From: Candidatus Zixiibacteriota bacterium
Lineage (GTDB): Bacteria > Zixibacteria > MSB-5A5 > GN15 > JAAZOE01
Length of the DNA: 41,182 nucleotides
Direction: 5' to 3'
NCBI GenBank assembly: GCA_023138975.1
Contig: JAGLON010000059.1
Coordinates: 1-41,182 of the forward strand
In this document: positions 23,568-31,295 of the stretch, one piece after another
Numbering within the stretch: position 1 is the first letter of the stretch
Layout: the number at the start of each line of letters is the position of its first letter
Position numbers and translations under genes: made by a program
Notes under the pieces: model-generated
Database searches by the model: none
What the model saw: only the letters and a program-made list of their open reading frames with translations
What the model was told of the DNA's origin: nothing

Positions 23568-25007
23568 TTATTCTCCCTCTCCCTCAGCCGGCCTTTTCTC
23601 CGGAGCTCCTGGCCCCAGGATAAAGTCCAGGGCCTCATCGAGATTCGGATACTTGAGCCTCATCTTCTCGAGTTTTGCAAGATTATCGGCGATCGTCTTT
23701 TCTGCCTCCTCTTCATCTTTTTCATCTGGATTGAAATGTTGATAATATTGGCCAGGACTGATAAGTCCGGATCTGAGTCGCTTTGTCTGGAGCTCGAGAT
23801 CATCATCAGGATCCTCCGGGATCTCCAGCTCTCCATAGTCGATATTGAATTTAACAGTATCCGGAATCTGATTATTCGGGAAATGAGCATTGTTCACAGC
23901 TCGAGTAACTTTGAAAAGCTCCTCCTCGGCTACCTTGAAAATCGGCAGCTGTTCTTTTCTTATCTCCAGGAGTCCTCTATTCCGGATCTTGAGAGCTCGG
24001 CCTGACATTTCAGAAACGATCAGGCTATATTGATCAGCCGAGATCCCATAATTGTTTATGATTGAATTTATCTGGAATATGATCGCATTTTTAAGCTGTT
24101 CCATATCGAGTTCTCGATCCAAGACGCCGATCTCAGCATCTTCGCCAGTGCCGCGGAGGACAGTCAAAGGATCGAGGACTTGTTTCGCCGCCATTTTAGC
24201 ATCATCGCCTATGAGATAGATCTGCTTGAAAGATCCCGTCTTAAAGTAATAATCGAATAGACTCATCTTGATTGCCGTGGCCACTGTGGCATTATAGAGA
24301 TCCCGGCCGCTGTCCTGGTCCCAATAAGCATAGTCCGGGTCTTGTCTGTGGAAAGTGACAAAAGGCAATAAATATTGACCTGTATCTGGATCGATATAAG
24401 GATATCTGAGCAATCCCGACTCGTCATAGGAATCATAGATCCTCTCAACGATCTGAAAGCTCTCATCATAGATCAAATAATCTCCATCCTTGCTCCAATA
24501 ATGATATCTGATCTCTGAGCTGCCTGGAGTGTTTACCCGGGTCGTCATATAGATAATAGCATCGGCCTGAGTCGGATCGGCCTCATTCTGGATCACTGTG
24601 CAGATATTCGGAGTGATAATATCATGGACAATCTTTCCATGGCGGACGCCGACTTTGAGCAAAGATTCATTCAAGAGATTCGTATATCGATTGATTTTCT
24701 TCATGGTAACATCAACGCCCAATGACTCGAGGAGCTCTTGATATCGATCGCTTTCCGGCTCTGTGGTCCTTATCGATTCAGTCTTATAGAGAGTCGAGAT
24801 CTCATTCACGACTCTTTTCAAAATATTCTGAGACTGATTCACATGATAGAGCAGCCTATCTCTTGTGTCCTTATGAAATAGCTCTGCTATCTTGGCCATG
24901 ATAATCGCCTCAAAATCGTCCATGTAAAGATCGAGCTTGTCCTGGGCCTCAGCCTGACGATCCTTGTCGGCTTGCCATTTCTGTCTTAGGAAATTTAATT
25001 CGACCAT
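23568..25007 (-). CDS. portal protein, SPP1 gp6-like (479 aa)
   Basis: Forms the dodecameric vertex through which DNA enters and leaves the head. Size and the pattern IAELFHKDTRDRLLYHVNQS, then NEISTLYKT, VATAIKMSLFDYYFKTGSFK and NNYGISADQYSLIVSEMSGR, fit the SPP1-type portal family. The acidic C-terminal tail (PEKRPAEGEGE) is typical. The ATG at 25007 follows AGGAGGAGG; a start 7 codons earlier lacks such a site. Directly downstream of terL. Confidence 0.92.
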   Translation of the reverse strand: MVELNFLRQKWQADKDRQAEAQDKLDLYMDDFEAIIMAKIAELFHKDTRDRLLYHVNQSQNILKRVVNEISTLYKTESIRTTEPESDRYQELLESLGVDVTMKKINRYTNLLNESLLKVGVRHGKIVHDIITPNICTVIQNEADPTQADAIIYMTTRVNTPGSSEIRYHYWSKDGDYLIYDESFQIVERIYDSYDESGLLRYPYIDPDTGQYLLPFVTFHRQDPDYAYWDQDSGRDLYNATVATAIKMSLFDYYFKTGSFKQIYLIGDDAKMAAKQVLDPLTVLRGTGEDAEIGVLDRELDMEQLKNAIIFQINSIINNYGISADQYSLIVSEMSGRALKIRNRGLLEIRKEQLPIFKVAEEELFKVTRAVNNAHFPNNQIPDTVKFNIDYGELEIPEDPDDDLELQTKRLRSGLISPGQYYQHFNPDEKDEEEAEKTIADNLAKLEKMRLKYPNLDEALDFILGPGAPEKRPAEGEGE

Positions 25008-25041
25008 CTGTCCTCCTCCTATCGGCATCCCAGCCCTCTCA

Positions 25042-26442
25042 TTACTCGGCCTCCCAGGTCGATTTCTTCAATGGAAATCTGTTCACAGCATAATATTCGA
25101 ATGCTTTCATCAAATGCGTGAATTCGTTTTCTTCATAGTCGTCTTTTATGATATTGCCCTGGTCGTCGGTCGGATGCTTATAGCTCGAGATGCATTCCTG
25201 GAATCGGACGCAGCTCTCATCGACTCTGACATAAGGCATTATCCGCTGACCGGCCAGGATCGTATCAAGTTTTCTCTGGCCATGCTTGACATTCATATAA
25301 ATTTTTTCCTCTGCAAGCCAGGATACCCAGCTTTTGAGATTAATCTCTGTCTGCTTTCCAGCTGGATCACCATAGTCTTTTGCATCTTTAGGAATCAATT
25401 TTCCTTTTTCTGTTCGCAGCTTGAAAGGCATTTCCCTGACTTTCTTGGCATAATAAGGCGGCATATGCCGTGCCTCCTCGAGTTCGGCTATAATCCGGAT
25501 CTCAGGAAATATCTGCTTTGGGACAGGCCGCTCCTGGATCCAGAGAATCGCCACTGGAGCTCCGATTCCAAAGTCCCAGCCTCGATATAATGGGAGATCG
25601 GCTTTATATGGATAATTGCCGACTTGCGTTTTAGAATCAAACATATGATAAATCTGACCATGGACTGATTTCTCGTAAGAGATATCAAGCTCTCTGGCTG
25701 TCTGATCCTCAGTCATGTTGGCTTTCTGGAGATTATACCATTCGAGATCTCTCTCCGGATGACGTTTCCAATGAAAAGACCTCTTTCTGAAAGTCCCATT
25801 CTTTGAGAATCGAATCCTGGCAAAAACATTTCCTCGACCATAAGGAGTCGAGTTCATATAGAGTCCTTTTTTACAGGCCTGTTGTAAAGAGGAGAAAACA
25901 CTCTCCGACTTAGGGATCAGCGCAGCCTCATCCATGAGTGCTCTATACCAGGTCCCTGACCGACCGGCATTCGGATTCGAGCTTTCTCCGATGATGAATG
26001 AGCCTGTCATTGGATTCTTTATCCGAAGGAAAGAGATATCCAGCGGCATTCTAAGAAAATCAGGGAGACGTTCCCAAATAAATCGGATTCTCCCCATAAG
26101 CGAATTCGCAGTTGAAAGGGATCCTCCATCATCGACCAGGAATTCTTTTCTTGACGTGATGAAATCGGCGACGTTATTTTTGAAAGTTATGTCATGGAGA
26201 AAGAGGATCATGAAAGCCCAGGAGATGAACATCTGCCTGGACTTTTCTATATGCTCATTATAAGGCTCCTTATTTTCCTCGAAGAATTCTTTGAGATATG
26301 GATATTCAGGACAGAGCCTCGTTTCATTCGTTTCGATATCGAGGGTTTTGCAATATCTCGTTGCGAAATAATATGGCGAGAGCTGACATTTCCAGCTTTC
26401 CTCGAGTGCCTGATCTCGGGAGAAAACAGCCTCAACTTGCAT
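25042..26442 (-). CDS. terL: terminase large subunit (466 aa)
   Basis: Packages DNA: ATPase plus nuclease. The N-terminal ATPase shows a modified Walker A (EKSRQMFISW), Walker B YRALMDEAAL, and a coupling motif at MNSTPYGRGN. The nuclease domain has GWDFGIGAP (first acidic residue), KDYGDPAGK (second), and a C-terminal acidic region near EENEFTHLMKAFEYY. Start at 26442 is favoured (GGAGAAAAAGCTCG upstream); a TTG 12 codons earlier is possible. Overlaps terS by 11 nt. The Walker A variant resembles other terminases that carry KSRQM rather than GxGKS/T. Confidence 0.95.
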   Translation of the reverse strand: MQVEAVFSRDQALEESWKCQLSPYYFATRYCKTLDIETNETRLCPEYPYLKEFFEENKEPYNEHIEKSRQMFISWAFMILFLHDITFKNNVADFITSRKEFLVDDGGSLSTANSLMGRIRFIWERLPDFLRMPLDISFLRIKNPMTGSFIIGESSNPNAGRSGTWYRALMDEAALIPKSESVFSSLQQACKKGLYMNSTPYGRGNVFARIRFSKNGTFRKRSFHWKRHPERDLEWYNLQKANMTEDQTARELDISYEKSVHGQIYHMFDSKTQVGNYPYKADLPLYRGWDFGIGAPVAILWIQERPVPKQIFPEIRIIAELEEARHMPPYYAKKVREMPFKLRTEKGKLIPKDAKDYGDPAGKQTEINLKSWVSWLAEEKIYMNVKHGQRKLDTILAGQRIMPYVRVDESCVRFQECISSYKHPTDDQGNIIKDDYEENEFTHLMKAFEYYAVNRFPLKKSTWEAE

Positions 26443-26974
26443 CGAGCTTTTTCTCCTCTCCAGCCAGGAATTTAGCAACGCTCTCCTCGGCTTTCTTTTT
26501 TATTTCATGGAGCTCCGCAGCTGTAACCTCTGCATATAACCCCAGGATTCTCCTCTCTTGGACATCTCTCCATTTCATCGGCTGCCTATTCTTCATCCAG
26601 ATAAATCCGGCGGCCGTATCAGGAGGATAATATTTCTTGATTTGCTTGATGAGCGTCATTTGATGCTGCTCGCTGTCAGGCTGGCCATTGCCATTCCCTT
26701 TAACCTTGATCAGAATCCGCTCATAATGTTTCTCAGTGAATTTGAATCCACAGGCTCGCTTATAGAGTCCTTTCTCAACTTTGAAATCTGCCTCATCTTT
26801 AGCTCTTTTTAGAGCCGTCCGGAAATCAGGATATTTCCTGAGCCATCTCCTGAGCGTTGAAATCCCGACCTCCCAAAAGTCCGCCATTTGGTCGAGCGTA
26901 AATCCATGGAAAGCAAGCTTGATCCCTTCTTTAAAGATAAAGTCCTTAAATAATGTCTTTCTTCCTCGTCCCAT
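26432..26974 (-). CDS. terS: terminase small subunit (180 aa)
   Basis: Recognises phage DNA and recruits TerL. Residues 18-60 form a helix-turn-helix (FHGFTLDQMADFWEVGISTL, then RRWLRKYPDFRTALKRAKDE). The pattern VEKGLYKRACGFK and later AAGFIWMKNRQPMKWRDVQE is standard for this family. It is followed immediately by terL. No convincing Shine-Dalgarno sequence lies before the ATG, and the likely -10 is only 5 nt upstream, so translation may be leaderless. Confidence 0.93.
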   Translation of the reverse strand: MGRGRKTLFKDFIFKEGIKLAFHGFTLDQMADFWEVGISTLRRWLRKYPDFRTALKRAKDEADFKVEKGLYKRACGFKFTEKHYERILIKVKGNGNGQPDSEQHQMTLIKQIKKYYPPDTAAGFIWMKNRQPMKWRDVQERRILGLYAEVTAAELHEIKKKAEESVAKFLAGEEKKLDAS

Positions 26975-26979
26975 GGTAT

Positions 26980-27008
26980 TACATATTCCTAAAGCCTGAA
27001 AATGGCAA
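26980..27008 (-). promoter_or_regulatory. possible terS promoter, almost at the start codon
   Basis: TTGCCA (27008-27003), 17-nt spacer, TATGTA (26985-26980). Both hexamers are only partial matches. The spacing to the ATG (26974) would make the transcript leaderless. Placed just after the terminator at 27038-27064, where a new promoter is expected. Confidence 0.4.
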
Positions 27009-27037
27009 AAATCGCTCTTATTTTGGGACCCCTCAGC

Positions 27038-27064
27038 AAAAAAGCCCTGAGAGGCCCTCAGAGC
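27038..27064 (-). terminator. intrinsic terminator after the lysis cassette
   Basis: Minus strand GCTCTGAG (27064-27057), 5-nt loop, CTCAGGGC (27051-27044) with one G-T pair, then TTTTTT (27043-27038). A classic rho-independent terminator separating the lysis/envelope genes from terS. Confidence 0.85.
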
Positions 27065-27120
27065 GCCGTTCTTAGCGTTCCCTATGGCTGACTATTAGAG
27101 TGCTACCCCGAGAGAATCTT

Positions 27121-27348
27121 TCATTCCTTAGATTGCTCGAGTGCAGTTATCCGCTGATCATGAGCCTGGATATTCTTATCGAGGATCTGAATATTCTGCG
27201 TCGATTGAGTGATTTGAGCATGGCGCTGGACCAGGCCGATTTCAAGTTGATAGACCTGAAATTTCAAAAAGACAAAGATAAATAAAGCTAATATCAGACC
27301 ATAGAGAATTAAGTCTCGCAGAGAAATCTCAATTTTTCCGTCTTTCAT
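27121..27348 (-). CDS. single-span coiled-coil membrane protein (75 aa), spanin-like candidate
   Basis: Residues 10-31 (LRDLILYGLILALFIFVFLK) are a membrane segment; the remaining C-terminal part is a coiled coil (QLEIGLVQRHAQITQSTQNI). An N-terminal anchor with a periplasmic coil is the layout of an inner-membrane spanin (Rz), and it sits in the lysis region. No lipoprotein partner is visible, so the role is tentative. Ends before the terminator at 27038-27064. Confidence 0.65.
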   Translation of the reverse strand: MKDGKIEISLRDLILYGLILALFIFVFLKFQVYQLEIGLVQRHAQITQSTQNIQILDKNIQAHDQRITALEQSKE

Positions 27349-27384
27349 GCCTGAGCTCCTATGCTTAGTTATCAGGCTGCGCGA

Positions 27385-28320
27385 TCAAGTGGGGATCGTT
27401 GGCCATAGATAGATATAGAGAGTATTTCCGCCTACATCAACCTTGATATAACCATCAACGGCTCCGGCTCCGGTTGTCGAATAGCTCGCATTAAAGCCAG
27501 CTGCATTTGTTCCATTTGTGTTCTCAAAATCGAATGCATTTGTGACCGTGCCGTTAAAGCTCATTCCGTTTGTCCAGCTGCCATTGAGCGAATCAAGGAA
27601 ATATCCATATTCCCTGACCTGGTTATAATTTGTCGCGTTAAGATTAATTCCGTAACTTGTGCCGACGTCTGACTGAGAGTTACATTGGACAAATATTCCC
27701 ATATTCGAGGTATTCGTCCCTCCCGATTGATCATAGAGAACGTGCATTCCGATAATCCTGGTTGACGTGGTTCCGCTCCGGCTCTCAGCCGAGAAATACC
27801 CGGCTACAACATCCGCGGTTCTTGCGCCGCTGTCTTTGTTTGAGGCAATCGATTCAAGTCCTCTCAAATTATGGTAGGAAGTAGTTTCTCCGACTGTGAC
27901 CGGGAGATTCGTTGCGTTATTCCTGACGTAGATCTGCATTCCCATATCGGGAGATCCGCCTGGCGATGATATTACTGTGTCCCTTGATGCGAAAATATTA
28001 ATTACACCTTTTCGGCATTCATCCGCGTTCGCCCATTCAGTCCAAAATTGCATCGTGCTGAAATTTTCGCCGGCCCGGGTTATTTCCACGTCGAATTCGA
28101 GTTCTCCATCATCATTACAGACCATTTCTATATAACGAGATGGAGTGTAACCGAGCCTTAATGCGTTATCTGTGCCGATGCTTCGGACAGGTCCATCAGT
28201 GGAAAAGACCCCGGTATTGGACCAATAACGATTTGCCTTGAGAAAGAAATGATATTGAGCCTCCAGAGCTCCAAAAGCCAGTAAAAGAAAGATAAGACCA
28301 AAAATAAGTTTTTTCTTCAT
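27385..28320 (-). CDS. secreted fibre-like protein with signal peptide (311 aa)
   Basis: Residues 1-22 form a typical Sec signal peptide: KKK, a hydrophobic core (LIFGLIFLLLAFGALEA), and a cleavage site after LEA. The mature part is beta-rich and Gly/Ser/Asn-rich (ALRLGYTPSRYIEMVCND, GINLNATNYNQVREYGYFLD), like tail fibres or bacterial surface proteins. A signal peptide is not expected on a virion protein, so this product is probably exported to the host envelope during infection. Encoded in the lysis cassette. The function is unknown; surface alteration or superinfection exclusion are options. Confidence 0.78.
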   Translation of the reverse strand: MKKKLIFGLIFLLLAFGALEAQYHFFLKANRYWSNTGVFSTDGPVRSIGTDNALRLGYTPSRYIEMVCNDDGELEFDVEITRAGENFSTMQFWTEWANADECRKGVINIFASRDTVISSPGGSPDMGMQIYVRNNATNLPVTVGETTSYHNLRGLESIASNKDSGARTADVVAGYFSAESRSGTTSTRIIGMHVLYDQSGGTNTSNMGIFVQCNSQSDVGTSYGINLNATNYNQVREYGYFLDSLNGSWTNGMSFNGTVTNAFDFENTNGTNAAGFNASYSTTGAGAVDGYIKVDVGGNTLYIYLWPTIPT

Positions 28321-28356
28321 TCGTTTAGCCTCCTGTTTGAAGAAAGTTTGTTTATT

Positions 28357-28476
28357 TCAAGGCCTCGATTTCCCTCGAGCGCTCTTATTTTTCCGAAGAT
28401 GAGCCCGGGTCCAGACTTTTTTTCCTTTGACTGTTTTCATATGAGCCGGGATCCTGACATATTTTTTAATCGCCAT
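28357..28476 (-). CDS. very basic small protein (39 aa)
   Basis: MAIKKYVRIPAHMKTVKGKK then VWTRAHLRKNKSARGKSRP, 39 residues with about 17 Lys/Arg/His. It resembles short Lys/Arg-rich phage and viral proteins with repeated KVKxHxR patterns. It overlaps the stop of the gene upstream; the AAGGAG is 13 nt away, a little far. Likely nucleic-acid binding. Confidence 0.6.
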   Translation of the reverse strand: MAIKKYVRIPAHMKTVKGKKVWTRAHLRKNKSARGKSRP

Positions 28477-28813
28477 TTGAGATATGAATCTCCTTGATTA
28501 TATCCGTCTTGAGTTCATCGATTTTATCGAACATTTTTTCATGAGCATCAAGATTATTTTTATTACTTGTTTTGAGCTGTTCTCCGATCATTTCGATCGC
28601 TGTTTGATTCGATGCGATCTTTCCTTCATGCGCGAAACAGAGAGTTTTCTTGCTCACAGTATTCAAATTACTCGGAGGAGCTGGAAAATTTTGAATCGTT
28701 TTGTCTTTCGCTTGTTTTTGCCATTTGAGCATGAATTTAAAAATAAGTGCCAGGAGAATTATGACTATGCCGGCAGCTGGACCTATAATCTCCCATGGTA
28801 TTTTGGGCGGCAT
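28466..28813 (-). CDS. single-span membrane protein with coiled-coil tail (115 aa)
   Basis: Residues 8-30 (IIGPAAGIVIILLALIFKFM) span the membrane; the C-terminal part is helical (EMIGEQLKTSNKNNLDAHEK, MFDKIDELKTDIIKEI). The layout resembles XhlA-type lysis proteins or a spanin, and the gene is between the holin candidate and the secreted protein. The ATG overlaps the stop of the holin candidate. Confidence 0.68.
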   Translation of the reverse strand: MPPKIPWEIIGPAAGIVIILLALIFKFMLKWQKQAKDKTIQNFPAPPSNLNTVSKKTLCFAHEGKIASNQTAIEMIGEQLKTSNKNNLDAHEKMFDKIDELKTDIIKEIHISNGD

Positions 28814-29055
28814 TATTGTTTCTTTTTGAGTAGAATATCAGTTGCGGAAAGGCCAGTAATTATAAAAATGGCAAGTCCGAGCATGATCGATGAATAATTC
28901 CCAAAAAGATCAAGCCCAATTTTTAAGAGTGCTGCATCCAATTTAAATGAATTTACTACATAATAAAAAGCCACTGTGATCAGGATCCCCGTCCCGATTC
29001 CAATTCCGGCGCGTCGGCCGAATCGTTTCTTCTCGTTATTTTCAGCCATCATCAA
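28813..29055 (-). CDS. holin candidate, two membrane segments (80 aa)
   Basis: Basic start, then two hydrophobic segments, approximately residues 16-34 (AGIGIGTGILITVAFYYVV) and 55-73 (SIMLGLAIFIITGLSATDIL), ending LLKKKQ. Size, topology and position next to the endolysin fit a class II holin. Three ATG codons in a row (29055-29047) follow AAGGAGG; the second is the best spaced. Confidence 0.7.
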   Translation of the reverse strand: MMMAENNEKKRFGRRAGIGIGTGILITVAFYYVVNSFKLDAALLKIGLDLFGNYSSIMLGLAIFIITGLSATDILLKKKQ

Positions 29056-29063
29056 GCCTCCTT

Positions 29064-29522
29064 TTACTTTGCGAAAGGATCACAAATTTTAAAATTTGTC
29101 CCTCTGTAATTCAAGGGCCTCATCTTAACAAATGCATTATGCTTAATGGCGTCAGAGATCGTTTTTGTCGCGGATCCTCCGCCGGATGCTCCGACCGTAT
29201 GATAATTGTCGATCATCATTTCGACATGGATTGCCTTATTGCTTCGAGGATCCCTGGAAAACCAAAAAACAAGTTTCCCGGGCCCTGGCTTTAATGTTCG
29301 ATTTTCATTAAACCATCGATAAAGATTGTCAGCTGTCATATCTATATTTGGCCTTGCGAGGCCGACTGATTTGAGGACCTCCAGGATCAGGCCTGAGCAA
29401 TCGAATCCGCTGGGATCATCTCCTCCCCAAAGATAAAAATGACCGATCCATTTCTGGAGATATATCACAGCTCGACGGCGCGCATGACGTAATTGAGGAA
29501 TGACTATATTTGGAGTGACCAT
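29064..29522 (-). CDS. endolysin, NlpC/P60 peptidase (152 aa)
   Basis: Cleaves peptide bonds in peptidoglycan to release phage. The catalytic Cys42 is in SGFDCSGL, and His99 lies in KAIHVEMMI, both in the usual NlpC/P60 context; FYLWGGDDP is the typical start of the fold. No signal peptide, so it needs the holin for access. The ATG has no Shine-Dalgarno sequence and lies about 12 nt after a -10 hexamer, so the transcript is probably near leaderless. Confidence 0.92.
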   Translation of the reverse strand: MVTPNIVIPQLRHARRRAVIYLQKWIGHFYLWGGDDPSGFDCSGLILEVLKSVGLARPNIDMTADNLYRWFNENRTLKPGPGKLVFWFSRDPRSNKAIHVEMMIDNYHTVGASGGGSATKTISDAIKHNAFVKMRPLNYRGTNFKICDPFAK

Positions 29523-29534
29523 CGCTTTTATAAG

Positions 29535-29563
29535 AAAATAGGCGAGGCTTTACTGATTGTCAA
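29535..29563 (-). promoter_or_regulatory. sigma-70-type promoter for the lysis cassette
   Basis: TTGACA (29563-29558), 17-nt spacer, TATTTT (29540-29535) on the minus strand in the gap before the endolysin gene. Upstream TTCTTCTTGACAA is shared with the promoter at 38581-38609. Confidence 0.68.
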
Positions 29564-29575
29564 GAAGAATTTTTC

Positions 29576-30115
29576 CTAATTCGGTATTTTTTTATATTGC
29601 TGGCATTTAGAGCAACGACCGCTTTTGTTCCATGGAGACATGGCTTTCTCTTTGCCGCAATCGGGACAATCTCTCCATTTAGATTTATCAATTTGTCTCT
29701 CTTTTTTAGCTGGCTTTTTAGGCGGTTTTTTAACTGGCTTTTTTTCTTTTTCGAGATCTTTCTTAGCTGCCTCGATCGCCTCATCGGATCTCTTTATGGC
29801 AGCCTCATTTTTCTCTTCATCTGTTAAGCTTTTTCCAGCGCTTGGACCGGCAGAAACATTCGTCTCTCTGGACAAGTCTATTTCTTCCGGATCCGGGAGA
29901 TCAGTCTCGATTTCTTGGCTGATGAGCGCTGATTTAATAAGATCCTCCGTCTCTATCAAGCCCAACCGATAAGTTTTCTCGACTTCGAGGATCTGGACGA
30001 TTTCAATCTTCTCATAATTCTCATGAAGAAAATCGATCAATTCTTTTTCAGATCTGAATTTCTGAAAATCTCTTCCTATCTGACCTTTGACATAAGTAAA
30101 TAAAACATAAAACAT
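29576..30115 (-). CDS. zinc-ribbon protein with basic linker (179 aa)
   Basis: Residues 1-60 are a small alpha-beta domain (FRSEKELIDFLHENYEKIEI), with a pattern common in phage regulatory or accessory proteins. A Lys/Pro-rich linker (EKKPVKKPPKKPAKKERQID) connects to a C-terminal zinc ribbon: CPDCGKEKAMSPWNKSGRCS, then KC. Linker and ribbon suggest nucleic-acid binding, perhaps a transcription factor. It precedes the lysis promoter. Confidence 0.72.
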   Translation of the reverse strand: MFYVLFTYVKGQIGRDFQKFRSEKELIDFLHENYEKIEIVQILEVEKTYRLGLIETEDLIKSALISQEIETDLPDPEEIDLSRETNVSAGPSAGKSLTDEEKNEAAIKRSDEAIEAAKKDLEKEKKPVKKPPKKPAKKERQIDKSKWRDCPDCGKEKAMSPWNKSGRCSKCQQYKKIPN

Positions 30116-30127
30116 TGGACCTCCTTT

Positions 30128-30325
30128 TCAATCCGTTATTGTAAAAATTGCCTCTCCGATCTCTTCTTCAATTTCAAAGAGAGTGAAGAATTGCATTTTA
30201 TCGAGTCGGATCATTATCTTTTTTTTTGATTTTGATTTTGGATGAGCAAAACAGACACAGAAAACAGAGACTCTTTTTTCAGTGAGCCAGGGATTAAATT
30301 TCTCGAGATTGACCTCGACTCTCAT
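30128..30325 (-). CDS. hypothetical protein (65 aa)
   Basis: Beta-alpha-beta pattern starting MRVEVNLEKFNPWLTEKRVS, then a Lys-rich turn and KMQFFTLFEIEEEIGEAIFT. Good ribosome binding site (AGAGGAAAA). Overlaps the sigma-like gene. Function unknown. Confidence 0.65.
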   Translation of the reverse strand: MRVEVNLEKFNPWLTEKRVSVFCVCFAHPKSKSKKKIMIRLDKMQFFTLFEIEEEIGEAIFTITD

Positions 30326-30651
30326 TTTTCCTCTTTCATTTTCTCTAATAACATATTCATCAGTCTTGGATGCATCATTTTCCTGAGTGCCTTGTCCTGT
30401 CCTTGCCTGATATTCTCCTTAGACCTTTTAAACATTTTTCCGATACTTTCTAACGTGCATTGATTCAATCTTGCGTTTAAAATTCTTCTTTCTTTTCTCG
30501 TCAGAAGATATGATGGAGGTGTGACTATTTCAATATACTTATTCATAATTTTCTTAAAACCATCATCATCCAATTTAATTGATAATTTTTCTTCGATTAA
30601 GGATTTCATCCGGATTAACCTCTCATTCTTGTATTTGCTGATTCCTATCAT
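30322..30651 (-). CDS. sigma-70 region 4-like DNA-binding protein (109 aa)
   Basis: Residues 50-95 (LTRKERRILNARLNQCTLES, then IGKMFKRSKENIRQGQDKAL) match the sigma factor region 4 pattern: a helix-turn-helix that reads -35 elements, ending in ALRKMMHP as in bacterial sigma factors. There is no region 2, so it is not a full sigma factor. A late-gene activator or RNA-polymerase appropriation factor is a reasonable hypothesis. It is encoded just before the lysis and packaging genes. Confidence 0.78.
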   Translation of the reverse strand: MIGISKYKNERLIRMKSLIEEKLSIKLDDDGFKKIMNKYIEIVTPPSYLLTRKERRILNARLNQCTLESIGKMFKRSKENIRQGQDKALRKMMHPRLMNMLLEKMKEEK

Positions 30652-30917
30652 TTATCCTCCTCGATGATCGCGTATTTAGCGATATCCTCTCCCGGTTTGC
30701 TGGCCACGATATCGCATCGCTTGAATTTAAGGATGAAATCTCCAGTCTCCGGGACCTCTTTTTTCTTGATAACCAGGATATTAAAAAGCTGGAAAAGAGT
30801 ATCAATGCTTTTTTGCCGTTGGTCCAGCTCGATTTCTCTCTTCTTTAGAGTCTCATTCCATTCTTGCTCCATATAGAGAATCGCCTTGAGTAGATCAAAG
30901 AGAAAACTTAACATCAT
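30648..30917 (-). CDS. hypothetical protein (89 aa)
   Basis: Begins with a hydrophobic stretch (MLSFLFDLLKAILYMEQEWN), then a coiled coil (NETLKKREIELDQRQKSIDT) and a small C-terminal domain (FILKFKRCDIVASKPGEDIA). Two consecutive ATG codons; the second (30914) has the better spacing to AGGAG. Function unknown. Confidence 0.65.
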   Translation of the reverse strand: MMLSFLFDLLKAILYMEQEWNETLKKREIELDQRQKSIDTLFQLFNILVIKKKEVPETGDFILKFKRCDIVASKPGEDIAKYAIIEEDK

Positions 30918-30924
30918 CCCTCTC

Positions 30925-31077
30925 CTATGTCAGCAGAGCTTTGATTTGCTTACAGGCTTGCTGTATTTCAGGTATTAGTCTTATCTCATAAGAATTGTTA
31001 TCAATAGAATACTGAATCGAGTTCTTTTCCATGATTGCTAATAAATTCTCTAATTCTTTCTTACTCAGTTCTTTCAT
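30925..31077 (-). CDS. small helical protein (50 aa)
   Basis: A 50-codon frame with GGAGAGG upstream and ATGA overlap with the previous gene; it fills what would otherwise be an empty gap. Starts MKELSKKELENLLAIMEKNS and ends EIQQACKQIKALLT. No family recognised. Confidence 0.65.
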   Translation of the reverse strand: MKELSKKELENLLAIMEKNSIQYSIDNNSYEIRLIPEIQQACKQIKALLT

Positions 31078-31295
31078 TTTCCCTCTCCTAAAATCGCCTC
31101 CAAAATGACAATTTTCATATCGCAGATTTTGAGCACAAGATTTCTCATCGTATATCCATATGTTACTTTAGGAGGAGCGCTGCTCATCCTGGGAATTGAC
31201 CAAAATTCCATATCTTCCATGATCATCTTTTGCTCATAATAGAGCTGTTTAATTTTTTTCTTTATCAAAGATCTGATGAATTTCAAAATCATCAT
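31074..31295 (-). CDS. hypothetical protein (73 aa)
   Basis: Starts MMILKFIRSLIKKKIKQLYY; the N-terminal helix is amphipathic and basic. ATGA overlap with the preceding gene, and GAGGA upstream. No family recognised. Confidence 0.65.
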   Translation of the reverse strand: MMILKFIRSLIKKKIKQLYYEQKMIMEDMEFWSIPRMSSAPPKVTYGYTMRNLVLKICDMKIVILEAILGEGK

